A stretch of DNA of 64,000 nucleotides from NCBI GenBank assembly GCA_011523615.1, contig WTGJ01000027.1:138756-202755 (forward strand), in the 5' to 3' direction. The number at the start of each line of letters is the position of its first letter. Within the stretch, counting starts at the first letter, position 1. The translations under genes and the position numbers were made by a program. Below are positions 62,911 to 64,000 of the stretch, piece after piece. The DNA is from Chloroflexota bacterium. Its GTDB lineage: Bacteria; Chloroflexota; Anaerolineae; Aggregatilineales; Phototrophicaceae. Under the pieces are notes generated by a model that saw only the letters and a list, made by a program, of their open reading frames with translations, did not search any database and was not told the origin of the DNA.

Positions 62911-64000
62911 TTACTCGCCTTTGATGGCATCCCAGGCATTTTGGATGGTATCGGCAACTTCTTGCGAAGAAGCGCCGCCGATGAAATCGACCATGCCGGT
63001 CCAGAATGCACCCGCACCAATGGCGCCGGGCATCAAGTCTGAACCATCAAAACCGAAGGTATCCGCGCCCAGTAAGATCTCTGCCTGGCGGCGGAGCACA
63101 TCGCTGGAATAGATATCCAGGTTGATGCCTTTATGGGGTGAGAGGAAACCAGCCTGCACCATCCAGAGCTCATGTGCGATGGGGGTCATCAAGAAATCCA
63201 GGACGGCCCGCGCGCCGGGGGTATCGTTGGAAATGGTGATCACGGTGCCGCCACCCAGAACGGCGTTGCCAAAGGTGGGGTCGATGGCCGGGAAGTAGAA
63301 GAAGTCTGCATCCACGCCAATTTCTACATCCTCCGGGAAGAAGCCGCCGATGAAACTGGCCTGGCGGTGCATGTAGCATTCCGGCGGAATGCTGAAAAGA
63401 CCCTGCGGGCTGTCTTGGAATTCGGTAGTGAGGATGCCCGCGGTACCGCCATTCACGTACTCTTCGTTCTTGGCGATGATGGCGAAAGTATCCAGGGCGC
63501 TGATGATGCGCTCATCGTTGAAGGGGATCGCGTTGGTCGTCCAGTCTTGGTAGACGCTCAAGGGTTGGGTACGCAGCATGATATCTTCGACCCAATCCGT
63601 AGCGGGCCAACCGGTGGCCGCACCGCTACCGATGCCGATGCACCAGGGAGTTCCACCATCGGCAACGATTTGATCACTCAGGGCGATCAATTCATCCCAA
63701 CTGGTGGGGATTTCGTAGCCGTTCTCGTCGAAGTTGTCCGGCACATACCAAACGAGGCTCTTCAGATTGACGTTGTACCAGATGCCGTACAGTTGATTCT
63801 CGCCTTCTGGATCCGGGTAGGTCGCAAAAGCATTCCAGCCTTCGCCACCGGCGTAGCTTTCGTTGATGTATGCACGAGTTTCATCATCCAACGAAGAAAG
63901 GCAACCGCGCTTCGCCATATCAGCGGCCAAGCCAGGTTGAGGGAAAGCTGCCAAATGTGGCGGGTTACCGCCTTCACACTGGATGACAATTTCTTGCTCA
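62911..64000 (-). CDS. Sugar ABC transporter substrate-binding protein, AglE-like (5' end outside window)
   Basis: The frame runs off the right edge; 363 C-terminal residues are visible. The protein carries PPHLAAFPQPGLAADMAKRG near the cut end, LYGIWYNVNLKSLVWY, GSGAATGWPATDWVEDIML, GGTVITISNDTPGARAVLDFL and a C-terminal VDFIGGASSQEVADTIQNAW. These match family 1 solute-binding proteins, and the PQPG segment resembles AglE (alpha-glucosides). The signal peptide or lipobox is outside the window. It is first in the aglE-F-G-like unit. Confidence 0.9.
   Translation of the reverse strand, partial: EQEIVIQCEGGNPPHLAAFPQPGLAADMAKRGCLSSLDDETRAYINESYAGGEGWNAFATYPDPEGENQLYGIWYNVNLKSLVWYVPDNFDENGYEIPTSWDELIALSDQIVADGGTPWCIGIGSGAATGWPATDWVEDIMLRTQPLSVYQDWTTNAIPFNDERIISALDTFAIIAKNEEYVNGGTAGILTTEFQDSPQGLFSIPPECYMHRQASFIGGFFPEDVEIGVDADFFYFPAIDPTFGNAVLGGGTVITISNDTPGARAVLDFLMTPIAHELWMVQAGFLSPHKGINLDIYSSDVLRRQAEILLGADTFGFDGSDLMPGAIGAGAFWTGMVDFIGGASSQEVADTIQNAWDAIKGE

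Overview
The window reads as one stretch of ordinary bacterial chromosome. It is densely packed with housekeeping genes, shows no phage or insertion-sequence genes and no CRISPR, and nearly all of it is coding. The gene set suggests a Chloroflexota member close to Anaerolineae or Caldilineae. It has a type 2 isopentenyl diphosphate isomerase, two prenyl diphosphate synthases, an LL-diaminopimelate-type aminotransferase and TrmFO. It also has LysM/M23, SH3 and Ig-like secreted proteins with Pro/Thr-rich linkers, and an AglEFG-type sugar transporter. That placement is inference from family content only; no rRNA gene is present.

Layout. 1-6.6 kb: a cut-off membrane protein, NAD(P)HX repair enzyme, prenyl synthase, homoserine kinase, threonine synthase, and a cystathionine gamma-synthase-like gene under a clear SAM-I riboswitch with attenuator. 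6.6-13.7 kb: DUF503, a secreted LysM/M23 protein, an unassigned histidine-rich membrane protein, thymidine kinase, an L31 protein with an RNA polymerase alpha-CTD-like tail, L27, L21 (strong sigma70-type promoter), QueA and RuvB. 13.7-15.5 kb: upp and a WecA/TagO-like transferase on the plus strand. 15.4-25.1 kb: a long minus-strand run MoxR, DUF58, spermidine-synthase-like, Lit-like, YvcK, GapA, Pgk, TpiA and a membrane protein, mostly with 4-bp overlaps. 25.1-31.9 kb: CTP synthase, Hsp20, an orphan response regulator, HemW, a second prenyl synthase, IDI-2 and acyl carrier protein.

31.9-41.6 kb: a tightly coupled minus-strand surface-polysaccharide operon. It holds a beta-propeller lipoprotein, a very large protein joining a glycoside-hydrolase-like domain to an O-antigen ligase, UDP-glucuronate decarboxylase, a second ligase/polymerase, GtrA, a GT4 glycosyltransferase, a hotdog thioesterase and a small membrane protein. 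41.5-48.7 kb: a secreted beta-propeller, HflX, an aminotransferase, TrmFO, a TPR protein and PlsX. 48.8-53.6 kb: tRNA-Leu, a repeat-bearing membrane protein, SmpB, tRNA-Arg, TrpS, tRNA-Glu and a secreted SH3/Ig-like protein; the three tRNAs have good promoters. 53.6-64 kb: M20 peptidase, a VOC protein, a PLP dehydratase with a cyclodeaminase, two Dpp-type permeases, a membrane-anchored protein, and an AglEFG-like sugar importer running off the right edge.

The most unusual items are the L31/alpha-CTD-like fusion, the glycoside-hydrolase-like/ligase fusion whose expected acid/base motif is missing, membrane-anchored YvcK inside a glycolytic operon, the histidine-rich 8-10-TM protein, and a perfect palindrome just after a promoter-like element before the first prenyl synthase. 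I see no clear multi-gene novel system such as a defence island. Intrinsic terminators are nearly absent between convergent genes.
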